Shown piece by piece: positions 1 to 9,039 of a stretch of 64,000 nucleotides of DNA. The DNA is taken from contig NZ_FUZZ01000001.1 in the NCBI RefSeq assembly GCF_900168065.1, positions 3,406,623 through 3,470,622 of the forward strand, given 5' to 3'. The translations under genes and the position numbers were made by a program. Position 1 is the stretch's first letter. Every line of letters starts with the position of its first letter. The DNA comes from Chitinophaga ginsengisegetis. GTDB taxonomy: Bacteria; Bacteroidota; Bacteroidia; Chitinophagales; Chitinophagaceae. The notes under the pieces are model-generated. The model did no database searches and was not told where the DNA came from. It saw only the letters and a program-made list of their open reading frames with translations.

Positions 1-100
1 TGATAATTTAGGGGGAAGAAAAGGTTTTCCTTTAGTGCTACGGCTTGTGACCGCTGACTAAATGTAGGATATTTTGTGTGATTACGAATTAACCTGCAGA

Positions 101-152
101 AAATTTGTGGAAAGATAACAGCACGGGGATAGCCGTCACTTTCCACAAATTT
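101..152 (-). terminator. Long hairpin downstream of prfA
   Basis: A 14-bp perfect inverted repeat, AAATTTGTGGAAAG at 101-114 and its complement at 139-152, encloses 24 bases that hold a small inner stem (ACGG/CCGT). It lies 15 bp beyond the prfA stop codon, so it is probably the prfA terminator. The T run after the stem is short, and it may instead be a REP-like palindrome. Bases 1-100 hold nothing I can identify. Confidence 0.5.
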
Positions 153-166
153 AAAACCGGTAATTA

Positions 167-1231
167 TTAACTGCCCTGTTTCAGCTTCTCCGCGTTTTCT
201 GCAAACTGGAGCGCATCTATCATATCTTTAATATCTCCATTCATAAAGGCGTCCATATTATATACGGTCATACCAATACGGTGGTCCGTTACACGCCCCT
301 GCGGATAGTTGTAGGTACGTATTTTAGCGGACCGGTCGCCGGTAGATACAAGGCTTTTACGCTGGGAGGCAATGGCATCTTCATGCTTGCGCACCGCTGC
401 TTCGTATATGCGGGTACGTAGCATCTTCATTGCAATTTCACGGTTAGAGTGCTGACTGCGCCCCTCCTGGCACTCCACTACCACACCGGTAGGGATATGC
501 GTTAATCTCACGGCCGATTCAGTTTTATTTACGTGCTGACCACCCGCACCAGAGGAACGGAAGGTATCCATTTTAATATCAGCTTCTCTTACATCCACAT
601 CCACTTCTTCCGCTTCCGGCAACACCGCTACGGTAGCCGCCGAAGTATGTACACGTCCGGAAGCCTCTGTAGCCGGTACACGCTGTACCCGGTGTACACC
701 CGATTCAAATTTCAGGGTACCATATACATCATCACCGTTTACTTCCATCACTATTTCCTTATAACCACCCGCAGATCCCGCATTTTCACTCAGCAAACTG
801 GTGGTCCAGCCCTTGAGCTCACAAAAACGGAGATACATACGGAACAGGTCTCCCGCAAAAAGACTCGCCTCATCGCCGCCGGTACCGGCACGTATTTCAA
901 GGATGGCATTCTTTTCATCCTGTGGATCTTTTGGTATCAGCAGGTTGCGGATCTCTGCTTCCAGGGCTGTTTTCTGCTCCTGCAATTCTTCCGTTTCAGC
1001 TTTGGCCAGTTCACGCATTTCATCGTCGCCACTGTCCAGCACTTCTTTGTTAAATGCAATATTATCCAGCAATTTACGGTAGGCATCATATGCCTTCACG
1101 ATCTTTTCCAACTGCCGGTATTCCTTGCTCAGCTGACCAAACTTCTTGTTATCACTAACAACCGCCGGGTTGGTAAGCGCCATCGATACCTGCTCGAAAC
1201 GACCTTTTATAGCTTCCAGTTTGTCTATCAT
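167..1231 (-). CDS. prfA: Peptide chain release factor 1
   Basis: Class I release factor that reads UAA and UAG in the ribosomal A site and triggers peptidyl-tRNA hydrolysis. The 354-residue product has the GGQ catalytic loop near residues 230-232 and the PAT anticodon-like motif near 186-188, which marks RF1 rather than RF2 (SPF). An alpha-helical N-terminal domain comes first. The frame is open to 1282, but the family normally begins at MIDKLEAI, so the ATG at 1231 is chosen and the 17 extra residues are rejected. The amidohydrolase gene is divergent, about 100 bp away. Confidence 0.97.
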   Translation of the reverse strand: MIDKLEAIKGRFEQVSMALTNPAVVSDNKKFGQLSKEYRQLEKIVKAYDAYRKLLDNIAFNKEVLDSGDDEMRELAKAETEELQEQKTALEAEIRNLLIPKDPQDEKNAILEIRAGTGGDEASLFAGDLFRMYLRFCELKGWTTSLLSENAGSAGGYKEIVMEVNGDDVYGTLKFESGVHRVQRVPATEASGRVHTSAATVAVLPEAEEVDVDVREADIKMDTFRSSGAGGQHVNKTESAVRLTHIPTGVVVECQEGRSQHSNREIAMKMLRTRIYEAAVRKHEDAIASQRKSLVSTGDRSAKIRTYNYPQGRVTDHRIGMTVYNMDAFMNGDIKDMIDALQFAENAEKLKQGS

Positions 1232-1328
1232 AATTATATTTGACTTTTGAGTACCCTTTCCAACCGGAAATGATACTGCCAATCGGGTTGCAAAATTAAC
1301 ACCATTAACTTAATTAAACAGCAGGTAA

Positions 1329-2474
1329 TTGAAACAGATCAAATTAAAGGGAAAAGATATATTTAACGGTACGCATCTGCTGGGGCCCGGAAAAGTATTG
1401 ATACTTGCTGAAGATGGCGTAGTGACGGGCATTGTAGCCGAATCTGATGCCGGCGGCGATGTCAGGGAACTGGATGGAATACTATGCCCGGGATTTGTAA
1501 ATACCCATTGCCACCTGGAATTATCCCACATGAAAGGGGTAATTCCGGAAAAAACCGGCCTGCCGGCATTCCTTACCCAGGTGATGCAATCCAGGAACCA
1601 GGCTACCGGCGACTATGACGCTGTTATAGACAAGGCCGAACAGGAAATGTGGGAAAGCGGCATCTCCGCGGTAGGCGATATCTGCAACAGCACCGCCACG
1701 CTCGTAAAGAAACAGCAAGGCAGGATGTATTACCACACCTTTGTGGAATGTATGGGCGTAGCGCCCGCAGGCGCCAATAGCCGCTACCAGTATAGTATGG
1801 ACGTACTGGCATCGTTCCGGGAAATCAATGGCTCCCATCACAGCTGTTCCATTGTGCCGCACGCTCCCTATTCGGTTAGCAACGCCCTGTTCGGGCTACT
1901 GGCCGGTACACCGCACAACGCACCGGTATCTATCCACAACCAGGAAACACCGGCTGAAAATGAATTGTACCAGCAAAAAACAGGGGAGTTCCTTTCTTTT
2001 TACCAGCACTTCGGCATGGATATCAGTGGCTTCCAACCTACCGGTACCAACAGCCTGGAAGCTTATCTGCCTTATTTCTCCCGGAATAAAATCCTGCTGG
2101 TACATAACACTTTTACCTCCGAAGCCGATATCCGTTTTGCACAGCAGCAACCCGTGGAAACCTGGTGGTGCCTTTGCCCGCAGGCGAACCTGTACATCGA
2201 AAACCGCTTACCGGATATTCAACAATTCCGGCAGCAGCAATGCAACATCACACTGGGTACCGACAGCCTCGCTTCTAATCATCACCTGTCTATCTGGGAG
2301 GAAATAAAAACCATCCGTCAGTTTTTTCCGGAGATTCCGTTGGAAGAAATACTGCAATGGGCTACTTTTAACGGCGCAAAGGCCCTGGGCATACAGGACA
2401 CCTATGGCAGTTTTAACACCGGCAGTAAGCCAGGTGTAATATTGATTAACCAGGAAAGCAGTAGAATTATTTAG
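1329..2474 (+). CDS. Amidohydrolase-family deaminase (SAH/aminofutalosine deaminase-like)
   Basis: A 381-residue metal-dependent hydrolase of the amidohydrolase superfamily. It shows the N-terminal metal-binding HCH near residues 60-62, a central VPHAPYSVS histidine motif, HNQET, and a C-terminal LGTDSLASN aspartate motif. This order is typical of the cytosine deaminase / S-adenosylhomocysteine deaminase / aminodeoxyfutalosine deaminase branch. A role in the futalosine route to menaquinone is possible, but no other menaquinone gene is nearby, so the substrate is inferred. The start is a TTG at 1329, because no ATG lies in frame before the conserved N-terminus. It is followed 9 bp later by the channel gene, probably in one transcript. 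Confidence 0.8.
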   Translation: MKQIKLKGKDIFNGTHLLGPGKVLILAEDGVVTGIVAESDAGGDVRELDGILCPGFVNTHCHLELSHMKGVIPEKTGLPAFLTQVMQSRNQATGDYDAVIDKAEQEMWESGISAVGDICNSTATLVKKQQGRMYYHTFVECMGVAPAGANSRYQYSMDVLASFREINGSHHSCSIVPHAPYSVSNALFGLLAGTPHNAPVSIHNQETPAENELYQQKTGEFLSFYQHFGMDISGFQPTGTNSLEAYLPYFSRNKILLVHNTFTSEADIRFAQQQPVETWWCLCPQANLYIENRLPDIQQFRQQQCNITLGTDSLASNHHLSIWEEIKTIRQFFPEIPLEEILQWATFNGAKALGIQDTYGSFNTGSKPGVILINQESSRII

Positions 2475-2483
2475 CTGTAACTT

Positions 2484-3590
2484 ATGAACGAGTTTTTAAA
2501 CAAAGTAATTTTAGACAACCCCGTACAGGATTACCTGATATTGATCGGCGTTTTATTGTTTGTATTTATTATCAAACGGTATATTTCAAAAGGACTCGCC
2601 ACCATCCTGTTCCGGCTGGTAAGACACTGGTCGCCGCAAATTGAAGAAAAAGACTTTATCAGCCTGTTACTGCGGCCCCTGGAATATTTTTTCCTGTTGG
2701 TCACCTTCATGCTCACCATCGACCGATTTACCTTTCCGCAGGTTCTTAATGTACATATTTATAACAAGGCAACGCTGCATGATGTTACCAATACCTTACT
2801 GAGCCTGGCGCTGAGTATGAGCATTATCTGGATCATGCTGCGGCTGATCGATTTCATCGCCCTGGTACTGGAAAAGAAAGCCGATCTCACAGAAGATAAA
2901 ACCGATAACCAGTTCATTATTTTCTTCCGCGATTTTTTCAAGGCCATTATATTTATCATGGGGGCTATTGCCTTCATCCGCATCCTTTTCGGACCGGGGC
3001 TGGTAGAAAAGATCATCGCCGGTTTGGGAATAGGTGCGGCCGCCCTTGCATTGGCAGCGAAGGAAAGTATAGAAAACCTGATCGGCTCCTTTATTATCTT
3101 CTTTGACAAACCATTCCGTGTAGGCGACAACGTTAAGGTGGACTCCTGGCAGGGGACTGTGGAAAAAATTGGTTTACGCAGTACGCGTATCCGTACACTG
3201 GAAAAGACTTTCGTTACGGTTCCCAACAAAAAAATGGTGGACAGTATCCTGGATAATCTTTCCCTGCGTACCCAGCAACGCGTGGCTTTAAAGCTGGAAC
3301 TGGGAACGGATACGCCGGCAGACACGCTGCTGTTATTTTTACAGGATGTACGGCAAATGCTGAACAACAATTCTAACGTACTGGAAAACCCTACGGTAAA
3401 CCTGAATGATTTTACAAAAGATACTTACGTGATCCAGATCATCTTTAACACGTATATTATTGATGGCGCCCAGTATAACGCATTAAGGGAAACGGTGAAC
3501 CTTGGTGTAATCAAACTGATGGAGGCGCGTGAACTCAAGCTGCCTACGACCTCTACAACCGTTACGCTGAGCGACCTGCGGGCGGAGTAA
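2484..3590 (+). CDS. Small-conductance mechanosensitive channel (MscS family)
   Basis: Inner-membrane channel that opens under membrane tension to release solutes during hypo-osmotic shock. The 368-residue protein has several hydrophobic segments in the first 170 residues. These are followed by the Gly/Ala-rich pore helix (GLGIGAAALALAAKES) and the MscS beta domain (FFDKPFRVGDNVKV, WQGTVEKIGLRSTRIRT, VPNK). It follows the amidohydrolase gene closely. Its stop codon lies 3 bp from the start of a long palindromic element shared with the convergent gene. Confidence 0.92.
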   Translation: MNEFLNKVILDNPVQDYLILIGVLLFVFIIKRYISKGLATILFRLVRHWSPQIEEKDFISLLLRPLEYFFLLVTFMLTIDRFTFPQVLNVHIYNKATLHDVTNTLLSLALSMSIIWIMLRLIDFIALVLEKKADLTEDKTDNQFIIFFRDFFKAIIFIMGAIAFIRILFGPGLVEKIIAGLGIGAAALALAAKESIENLIGSFIIFFDKPFRVGDNVKVDSWQGTVEKIGLRSTRIRTLEKTFVTVPNKKMVDSILDNLSLRTQQRVALKLELGTDTPADTLLLFLQDVRQMLNNNSNVLENPTVNLNDFTKDTYVIQIIFNTYIIDGAQYNALRETVNLGVIKLMEARELKLPTTSTTVTLSDLRAE

Positions 3591-3593
3591 AAG

Positions 3594-3816
3594 ATCGCCT
3601 TCGGCGATGGAAATTGTCTTGGAGCAGGATTACGCCGATTAACCGTGATTTCATTGATTTTACTTTTGGGATTTTTTAAAAGATTAGGGGAGATAGAAAC
3701 GAAAATATTCGATTCTATCTCCCCTAAATATTTAAAATCAAACCTGATCAAATCAGCGTAATCACAGTTAATCGGCGTAATCCTGCTCCAAGACAATTTC
3801 CATCGCCGAAGGCGAT
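3594..3816. repeat. Palindromic repeat element, family A, full copy
   Basis: A 223-bp inverted repeat exactly fills the space between two convergent stop codons. The outer arms, beginning ATCGCCTTCGGCGATGG, match perfectly for about 49 bp and then diverge. The core is a second perfect 15-bp stem, TTAGGGGAGATAGAA at 3684-3698 with its complement at 3713-3727, around the loop ACGAAAATATTCGA. Related copies lie at 43376-43410 and 47899-48036. It could act as a bidirectional terminator, and it looks like a REP- or MITE-type mobile repeat. Confidence 0.85.
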
Positions 3817-4310
3817 TATTCCTTTTCCTTCTTCGTGCTGCTCAGCAGAATGCGGGAAATATCAGCCTCTATTGATTCTTTCGGCGCACCTACGATACGG
3901 CCTTCTTCTTTACCATCTTTAAATACGATGATAGTAGGTAATTTCTTTACTTTATAATCTACCGGCGCATCTGTTTGCAGTTTTTTATCTGCAGCAAACA
4001 TTACAATCTGTTCGTCAGGGCTGCCGCCGGTGATCATTACTTTATATAACGCTGGTACTACTTCGCGGCTGGTATTGTCCCAGGTACCCATTACCACTAC
4101 CATGTTGAAGTTGGCGCGGTTGGTTTTAATATAGTTCAGCATATTGTCGTTAGGCTGGTAGCTGTTTACACCTTTGTAGAACCACGTCGCGGAGGTGTCA
4201 TTCATCAGTGTTTTCATATCTATCTTGCCCTTCAGTACTGTTTCGTTCTGTGCCCATGCCAGGGATGAGAATAACAGGCCACCACCCAGTAGTAATGTTT
4301 TCAATCGCAT
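3816..4310 (-). CDS. Exported thioredoxin-fold protein without cysteines
   Basis: A 164-residue protein with an N-terminal signal peptide (about residues 1-20, ending AWAQ) and a thioredoxin-like fold. The strand before the active site (MVVVMGTW) and the cis-proline loop (KLPTIIVF, residues 123-130) are clear. The usual WCxxC is replaced by WDNTSR near residues 77-82, and the whole protein has no cysteine, so it cannot be a disulfide oxidoreductase. A binding or chaperone-like periplasmic role is inferred. It follows the MerR gene by 10 bp on the same strand. Its stop codon abuts the palindromic repeat element. Confidence 0.85.
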   Translation of the reverse strand: MRLKTLLLGGGLLFSSLAWAQNETVLKGKIDMKTLMNDTSATWFYKGVNSYQPNDNMLNYIKTNRANFNMVVVMGTWDNTSREVVPALYKVMITGGSPDEQIVMFAADKKLQTDAPVDYKVKKLPTIIVFKDGKEEGRIVGAPKESIEADISRILLSSTKKEKE

Positions 4311-4320
4311 AATGTTGTTT

Positions 4321-4839
4321 TTATAATTGATCTTTCAGTTCCGTTAAGAAACCACGTACCTTTAGCAAAGCCTGTACCATTTCAAAATTACGGGCGGCCA
4401 GCTTATGATCTTCTTTCAGTTTTTGCTTGGCGCCTTCTATCGTATATTTTCGTTCCCGCAGTAAATGGTAGATTAATTTAAGGTGGTGAATATCTTCCTG
4501 CCGGAAAAGGCGGTCGCCCTTCCGGTTCTTTTTAGGTTGCAGTATATCAAACTCATTTTCCCAATAACGTATCAGCGACGTATTCACCTTAAACATGGCT
4601 GCAACCTCACTGATCGAATAATACTGTTTATCCAATACCAATTTATCCAATTCCATAATCAGATCCGGGTCCTCCGATAACTCTTTCAATGATTTACGCC
4701 CCCGTTTTTTCCCAGGTATGGTGGTTGCTACGGCAGCTTTCTTGCTGCTGGCCTTTGCTTTTACTTTAACTGGTCTTGTTACCGCAGCTTCTGTGGGATG
4801 CGGTACTCCAGATGTCGAAAAAAGGTCTAGCTGGTGCAT
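4321..4839 (-). CDS. MerR-family transcriptional regulator
   Basis: A 172-residue DNA-binding protein. The winged-helix MerR domain spans about residues 73-142 (YYSISEVAAMFKVNTSLIRYW, then the FRQED...LIYHLL segment). It has no metal-binding cysteines and no long effector domain, as in the short MerR proteins common in Bacteroidota. The first 70 residues are unusual: rich in Lys, Ala and Thr, with an AT-hook-like KKRGRKS at about 44-50. In Bacteroidota this gene commonly lies beside an M23 peptidase gene and alaS, as here. Target genes are unknown. Confidence 0.88.
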   Translation of the reverse strand: MHQLDLFSTSGVPHPTEAAVTRPVKVKAKASSKKAAVATTIPGKKRGRKSLKELSEDPDLIMELDKLVLDKQYYSISEVAAMFKVNTSLIRYWENEFDILQPKKNRKGDRLFRQEDIHHLKLIYHLLRERKYTIEGAKQKLKEDHKLAARNFEMVQALLKVRGFLTELKDQL

Positions 4840-4880
4840 CGTAGTAAAAAACGAGGTGACAAATATCTTTTACAAAGATG

Positions 4881-4980
4881 AAGTTAAGCTTTTAGCTTGT
4901 AGCTTGTAACATTCAGACCTCATTTTTTGGGTTTAGACAACTTACGGAAAGCCCGCAACTAACTAAAAGCTAATAACTTT
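4881..4980. repeat. AGCTTTTAGC-type palindromic repeat, family B, copy 1
   Basis: Between the MerR and M23 genes, a left arm rich in TTTAGCTTGTAGC (4881-4910) faces an inverted right arm with AACTAAAAGCTAATAAC (about 4955-4980). The arms pair imperfectly around a 45-bp centre. Similar arms occur at 33589-33730 and 35286-35373. Confidence 0.6.
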
Positions 4981-5950
4981 AGTCAAACGACTGGTTTCCC
5001 GACCTGGCCATTTTGAGCATCCGGTCAAACTGTTCCGGGGTAAGATCATTAAAGAAGAAATACACCGGGTCTACCTTATCCCCGTTTTTAATGACTTCGT
5101 AATGGCAGTGCGGTCCGGTAGATTTACCAGTGCTGCCTACCCAACCCAATACATCGCCGCGTTTCACTGCCTGTCCGGCTTTTACCTTCATGCGGAGCAT
5201 GTGGCCGTAAAGGGTTTTATAGCCATATCCATGTCGTACAATCACGTGGTTGCCGTAACCCACATCACTCAGGCTGGCCTCTTCGATAACACCGTCGCCG
5301 GTGGCATAGATAGGCGTGCCGCTGGGCGCTGCAAAGTCGAGCCCCGCGTGGTATTTCATGGTTTTATAAATAGGATCGATCCGGTAACCAAAACCGGAGG
5401 CAATATGTTTAAGATCTTTATTGGAAACCGGCTGGATGGCAGGAATGGAGGCCAGCATCTGCTGTTTGTTCTTCACCATCTTATCAATTTCGTTGTAAGA
5501 TTCTTCCTGCGCTTTTACACGGTTATTGAGTTCTTTCAGGAGTACGGAGGTAGAGGCGATAATCTCACTGCTGGCAAAGGATTGCAGCTGGGCGGCTTCT
5601 TCATCCCGCTTAACTTTACCCATCCGGGTACTGTCCGGGATAGGAGAGGCTTCAAATATCACCCGGTAAATTTCATTGTCACGGTCTTCCAGCTCGGCCA
5701 GTTTTCCCTTTACTTCCCGCATCCGGCCCTGCAACGCATCATATTTTTCTTTCATGCCTTCAAGGTCGCGGCGAAGCGATTTCTCTTTTGGAGAGTCAAC
5801 CAGCCGATATGCCACAGAAAGAAAAATAGCCCCGGTTACGATAGCCGCAGACACAAACCCCAGTATTCTCAGGATTTTTACCCGCAGGGAAACCACGAGC
5901 TTCTCGTATTTTAATGTTTGGGTATTATAAAAATATTTAACCTTCTTCAT
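4979..5950 (-). CDS. M23-family (LytM) metallopeptidase, membrane-anchored
   Basis: A probable peptidoglycan endopeptidase or its regulator, anchored in the inner membrane and facing the periplasm. The 323-residue protein has one transmembrane helix (about 29-48), a coiled coil (about 56-100 and again near 140-170) and a C-terminal LytM domain. The zinc ligands are present: HxxxD at 201-205 and HCH at 281-283, with GYGN and YGH in between. Full ligands suggest an active enzyme, unlike EnvC-type activators. It is divergent from alaS across a 350-bp region. Confidence 0.92.
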   Translation of the reverse strand: MKKVKYFYNTQTLKYEKLVVSLRVKILRILGFVSAAIVTGAIFLSVAYRLVDSPKEKSLRRDLEGMKEKYDALQGRMREVKGKLAELEDRDNEIYRVIFEASPIPDSTRMGKVKRDEEAAQLQSFASSEIIASTSVLLKELNNRVKAQEESYNEIDKMVKNKQQMLASIPAIQPVSNKDLKHIASGFGYRIDPIYKTMKYHAGLDFAAPSGTPIYATGDGVIEEASLSDVGYGNHVIVRHGYGYKTLYGHMLRMKVKAGQAVKRGDVLGWVGSTGKSTGPHCHYEVIKNGDKVDPVYFFFNDLTPEQFDRMLKMARSGNQSFD

Positions 5951-6300
5951 GCACCAGGGTGTACTTTATGCGCCATAGTGCAGTGAACGCTATGACAGCC
6001 GATTTATTTCACGAGGTACAAACTTATGGATGGGTATCGTTGGCATTTCTTTTCCCACTTAACTATTTTTGCCGGGTAACACAACCTGTTTTGCATAATC
6101 ATACAGGTTTCGATATTTTTGCACTCCCTTTAACACGGCGGGAAAATAAGGCGCACAAACCTACTGTAATTAGATTAAAACATCAACCTTTTGATTGTCA
6201 ATTTTCTAACTACTTCATAAGGGCTTGAAATACAACTACAAGCCCCTAACCGGTTATGGCTTATAAGATATAAAATACATATTAATTCGTATCAATATTT
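5951..6300. other. Divergent intergenic region between M23 gene and alaS
   Basis: This stretch has no convincing gene. An open frame at 5959-6228 on the plus strand has no recognisable sequence and no start signal. The region holds two TATTTTTG boxes (6064-6071 and 6114-6121). A small GGGCTTG/CAAGCCC hairpin (6221-6245) lies in the alaS leader about 55 bp before the start codon. It has no T run, so it is not an obvious terminator. Confidence 0.6.
6090..6121 (+). promoter_or_regulatory. Putative alaS promoter
   Basis: TTTG at 6090-6093 and TATTTTTG at 6114-6121 are separated by 20 bp. This is close to the Bacteroidota consensus TTTG-N19-TAnnTTTG and would give a leader of about 170 bases. Confidence 0.45.
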
Positions 6301-8922
6301 ATGACAGCATCCGAAATAAGACAGCAATTCCTGGACTTTTTTGCGTCAAAAGGGCACCAGATTGTCCCATCTGCCCCTATCGTTATTAAAAACGACCCCA
6401 CCCTGATGTTCACCAACGCGGGTATGAACCAGTTCAAGGATTACTTCCTGGGCAACAGGGTGCCTCCCAACAAAAGGGTGGTTGATACGCAAAAGTGCCT
6501 GCGGGTAAGCGGCAAGCACAACGACCTGGAAGAAGTAGGCATTGATACTTACCACCATACCATGTTTGAAATGCTCGGTAACTGGAGCTTTGGCGACTAT
6601 TTTAAAAAAGAAGCCATTGCCTGGAGCTGGGAACTGCTCACAGAAGTATATAAAATCCCTAAAGACAAGCTCTACGTGACTGTTTTCCAGGGAGATGAAA
6701 AAGAAAACCTGCCAAAAGACCAGGAAGCATACGACTTCTGGAAAGAACATATCGCAGAAGACCGTATCCTGCTGGGTAATAAAAAAGATAATTTCTGGGA
6801 GATGGGTGATACCGGTCCATGCGGCCCCTGCTCAGAAATCCATGTAGACTGCAGACCTGCAGCAGAAAAAAATCTGGTTGACGGTAAAACCCTGGTGAAT
6901 GCCGACCACCCACAGGTGATTGAAATATGGAACAACGTATTCATGCAGTTCAACCGCCTGAAAGATAAATCCCTGGAACCACTGCCTGCCCAACACGTAG
7001 ATACAGGTATGGGACTGGAACGCCTCGTAAGAGTGTTGCAGGATAAAACCTCCAACTATGATACGGACCTGTTCATGGGTACCATCCACACCACAGAAGG
7101 ACTTACCGGTAAGGAATACGCCGGTACTGATGATAAAAAAGATGTAGCCTTCCGTGTAATTGCTGATCACATCCGCGCAATTTCCTTTACCATTGCCGAC
7201 GGACAGCTGCCATCCAATACCGGCGCCGGTTACGTGATCCGTCGTATTCTCCGCAGGGCAGTTCGTTACTATTTCTCTTTCCTCGATGTGAAAAAGCCTT
7301 TGTTGCACGAACTGGTACCCGTACTGGCTGCACAGTTTTCGCATGTATTCCCTGAACTGCAACAGCAGGTGGATTTTGTGAAGAAAGTAGTGTTCGAAGA
7401 AGAAAACAACTTCCTGCATACACTGGAAAGTGGTATCCGCCGGATCGAAGATTTTATCCAGCACGCTGCCACCAAAGCAGTTGATGGAAAAACAGCTTTT
7501 GAACTGTATGATACCTACGGTTTTCCTTATGACCTCACCAGCCTGATAGCCGCAGAAAATGGTTTTTCTGTAGATGAAAAAGGCTTTGATGCTGCCATGA
7601 AGGAGCAGAAAGACCGCTCCCGCGCCGCTACAGAACTGGATATGGGCGATTGGGTAATACTCGACGAAACACCCAACTCCGTTTTCGTAGGCTACGAACA
7701 ACTGGAAAGCACTACCAAACTGCTGAAGTACCGCACCGTGAAAGCAAAAGGTAAAGAGCAGTTCCAGCTGGTACTGGGCCAAACGCCTTTCTACGCTGAA
7801 AGCGGCGGACAGGTAGGTGATACCGGTACCCTGCACTTTGGCGATGAAGTAATTCATATTACCGACACCAAAAAAGAAAACAATCTCACTATACATTTTG
7901 CAGATAAACTGCCTGCACAGCCCGATGCGCCTGTAAAAGCCGCCGTAGCCAAAGATAAGCGCCATAATACAGAGCGCCATCACTCGGCCACGCACTTACT
8001 GCACGCAGCACTGCGCCAGGTATTGGGCACACATGTGGCACAGAAAGGTTCATTGGTAAATGCAGATGCCCTGCGTTTCGACTTCTCGCACTTCGCCAAA
8101 GTAACCGACGAGGAACTGGCGCAGATAGAAGCCATTGTGAACGAAAAGATCCGCGAAAATATCCCGGTAGTGATCCGTGAGCTTCCAAAGGAAGAAGCCC
8201 TGAAACTGGGCGCAATGGCTCTTTTTGGTGAGAAATACGGCGATACTGTACGCGTAGTGATCATAGACCCCGCCTATAGTGTGGAACTTTGCGGTGGTAC
8301 ACATATCAGCTCAACCGGCGAATTGGGCCAGTTTAAATTTGTTTCAGAAGGAGCAGTGGCCGCCGGCGTACGCCGCGTGGAAGCCGTAACCGGCTCCAAG
8401 GCAGAAGCCTTCGTTAACGAGCAACTGCAGCAACTGAAAGAAATTAAAGCCGCCCTGAAAAATCCGAAAGAACTGGTAAAATCCATAGAAACACTGATCC
8501 AGGATAAATCTTCCCTGGAAAAACAACTGGAAACACTGGAACTGGAAAAGGTACGGGCGCTGGCAGCAGTAATACGCCACCAGGCAGAAAATATCAACGG
8601 CGTTAACTTCCTGGGCCAGGTAGTGAATGTAGGCAACGCGGAAGGACTGAAACAACTTTCTTTCCAGCTGAAAAACGAGATCCCGGATCATGTACTGCTG
8701 TTTGTTGCCAATGTTGGCGGCAAAGCCAGCGTGGCGCTCAGTATAGATGAGAAACTGGTGGCGTCCAAAGGATGGGAAGCTCCAAAGATCATCAAAGAAT
8801 ACATTGCTCCGCTGATCAAAGGTGGTGGCGGTGGCCAGAAAACCTTTGCCACAGCAGGCGGACAGGAAACAGACAAACTGGATCAGGTAATTGCTGCGGT
8901 AAAGAAACTACTCACAGCATAA
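6301..8922 (+). CDS. alaS: Alanyl-tRNA synthetase
   Basis: Charges tRNA-Ala with alanine and edits mischarged Ser/Gly. The 873-residue protein has the normal length and domain order. The class II catalytic core comes first (FFASKGH, the PTLMFTNAGMNQFK motif, and the TGMGLERL motif near residue 240). The editing domain follows with its zinc ligands (HHSATHLLHAAL near 560 and CGGTH near 665). The C-terminal oligomerisation/C-Ala domain is Gly-rich (GGGGGQ). The ATG at 6301 begins the canonical MTASEIRQQFLDFF. Confidence 0.98.
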   Translation: MTASEIRQQFLDFFASKGHQIVPSAPIVIKNDPTLMFTNAGMNQFKDYFLGNRVPPNKRVVDTQKCLRVSGKHNDLEEVGIDTYHHTMFEMLGNWSFGDYFKKEAIAWSWELLTEVYKIPKDKLYVTVFQGDEKENLPKDQEAYDFWKEHIAEDRILLGNKKDNFWEMGDTGPCGPCSEIHVDCRPAAEKNLVDGKTLVNADHPQVIEIWNNVFMQFNRLKDKSLEPLPAQHVDTGMGLERLVRVLQDKTSNYDTDLFMGTIHTTEGLTGKEYAGTDDKKDVAFRVIADHIRAISFTIADGQLPSNTGAGYVIRRILRRAVRYYFSFLDVKKPLLHELVPVLAAQFSHVFPELQQQVDFVKKVVFEEENNFLHTLESGIRRIEDFIQHAATKAVDGKTAFELYDTYGFPYDLTSLIAAENGFSVDEKGFDAAMKEQKDRSRAATELDMGDWVILDETPNSVFVGYEQLESTTKLLKYRTVKAKGKEQFQLVLGQTPFYAESGGQVGDTGTLHFGDEVIHITDTKKENNLTIHFADKLPAQPDAPVKAAVAKDKRHNTERHHSATHLLHAALRQVLGTHVAQKGSLVNADALRFDFSHFAKVTDEELAQIEAIVNEKIRENIPVVIRELPKEEALKLGAMALFGEKYGDTVRVVIIDPAYSVELCGGTHISSTGELGQFKFVSEGAVAAGVRRVEAVTGSKAEAFVNEQLQQLKEIKAALKNPKELVKSIETLIQDKSSLEKQLETLELEKVRALAAVIRHQAENINGVNFLGQVVNVGNAEGLKQLSFQLKNEIPDHVLLFVANVGGKASVALSIDEKLVASKGWEAPKIIKEYIAPLIKGGGGGQKTFATAGGQETDKLDQVIAAVKKLLTA

Positions 8923-8947
8923 AATAATGCTCACAGGATAAAAAGAT

Positions 8948-8998
8948 GAGGGCTGGCCAAAAAGTCTATTGGGCTTTTAGGTCAGCCCTCTCTTTTTT
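8948..8998 (+). terminator. Rho-independent terminator of alaS
   Basis: GAGGGCTGGCC pairs imperfectly with GGTCAGCCCTC, with further AAAAG/CTTTT pairing at the base of the loop. The stem is followed by CTCTTTTTT. It lies 25 bp after the alaS stop. Confidence 0.8.
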
Positions 8999-9039
8999 AC
9001 CCCGTTCATATAATTTATTCCATTCATATATGTAGACAT

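Noticed and set aside
5102..5914. 270-codon open frame antisense to the M23 gene
   Set aside because: It lies fully inside a well-supported peptidase gene and has no recognisable features.
5959..6228. 89-codon plus-strand frame upstream of alaS
   Set aside because: It covers the likely alaS promoter boxes and shows no recognisable protein sequence.
6832..7995. 387-codon open frame antisense to alaS
   Set aside because: It is a shadow of the alaS reading frame, with no family-like sequence and no start signal.
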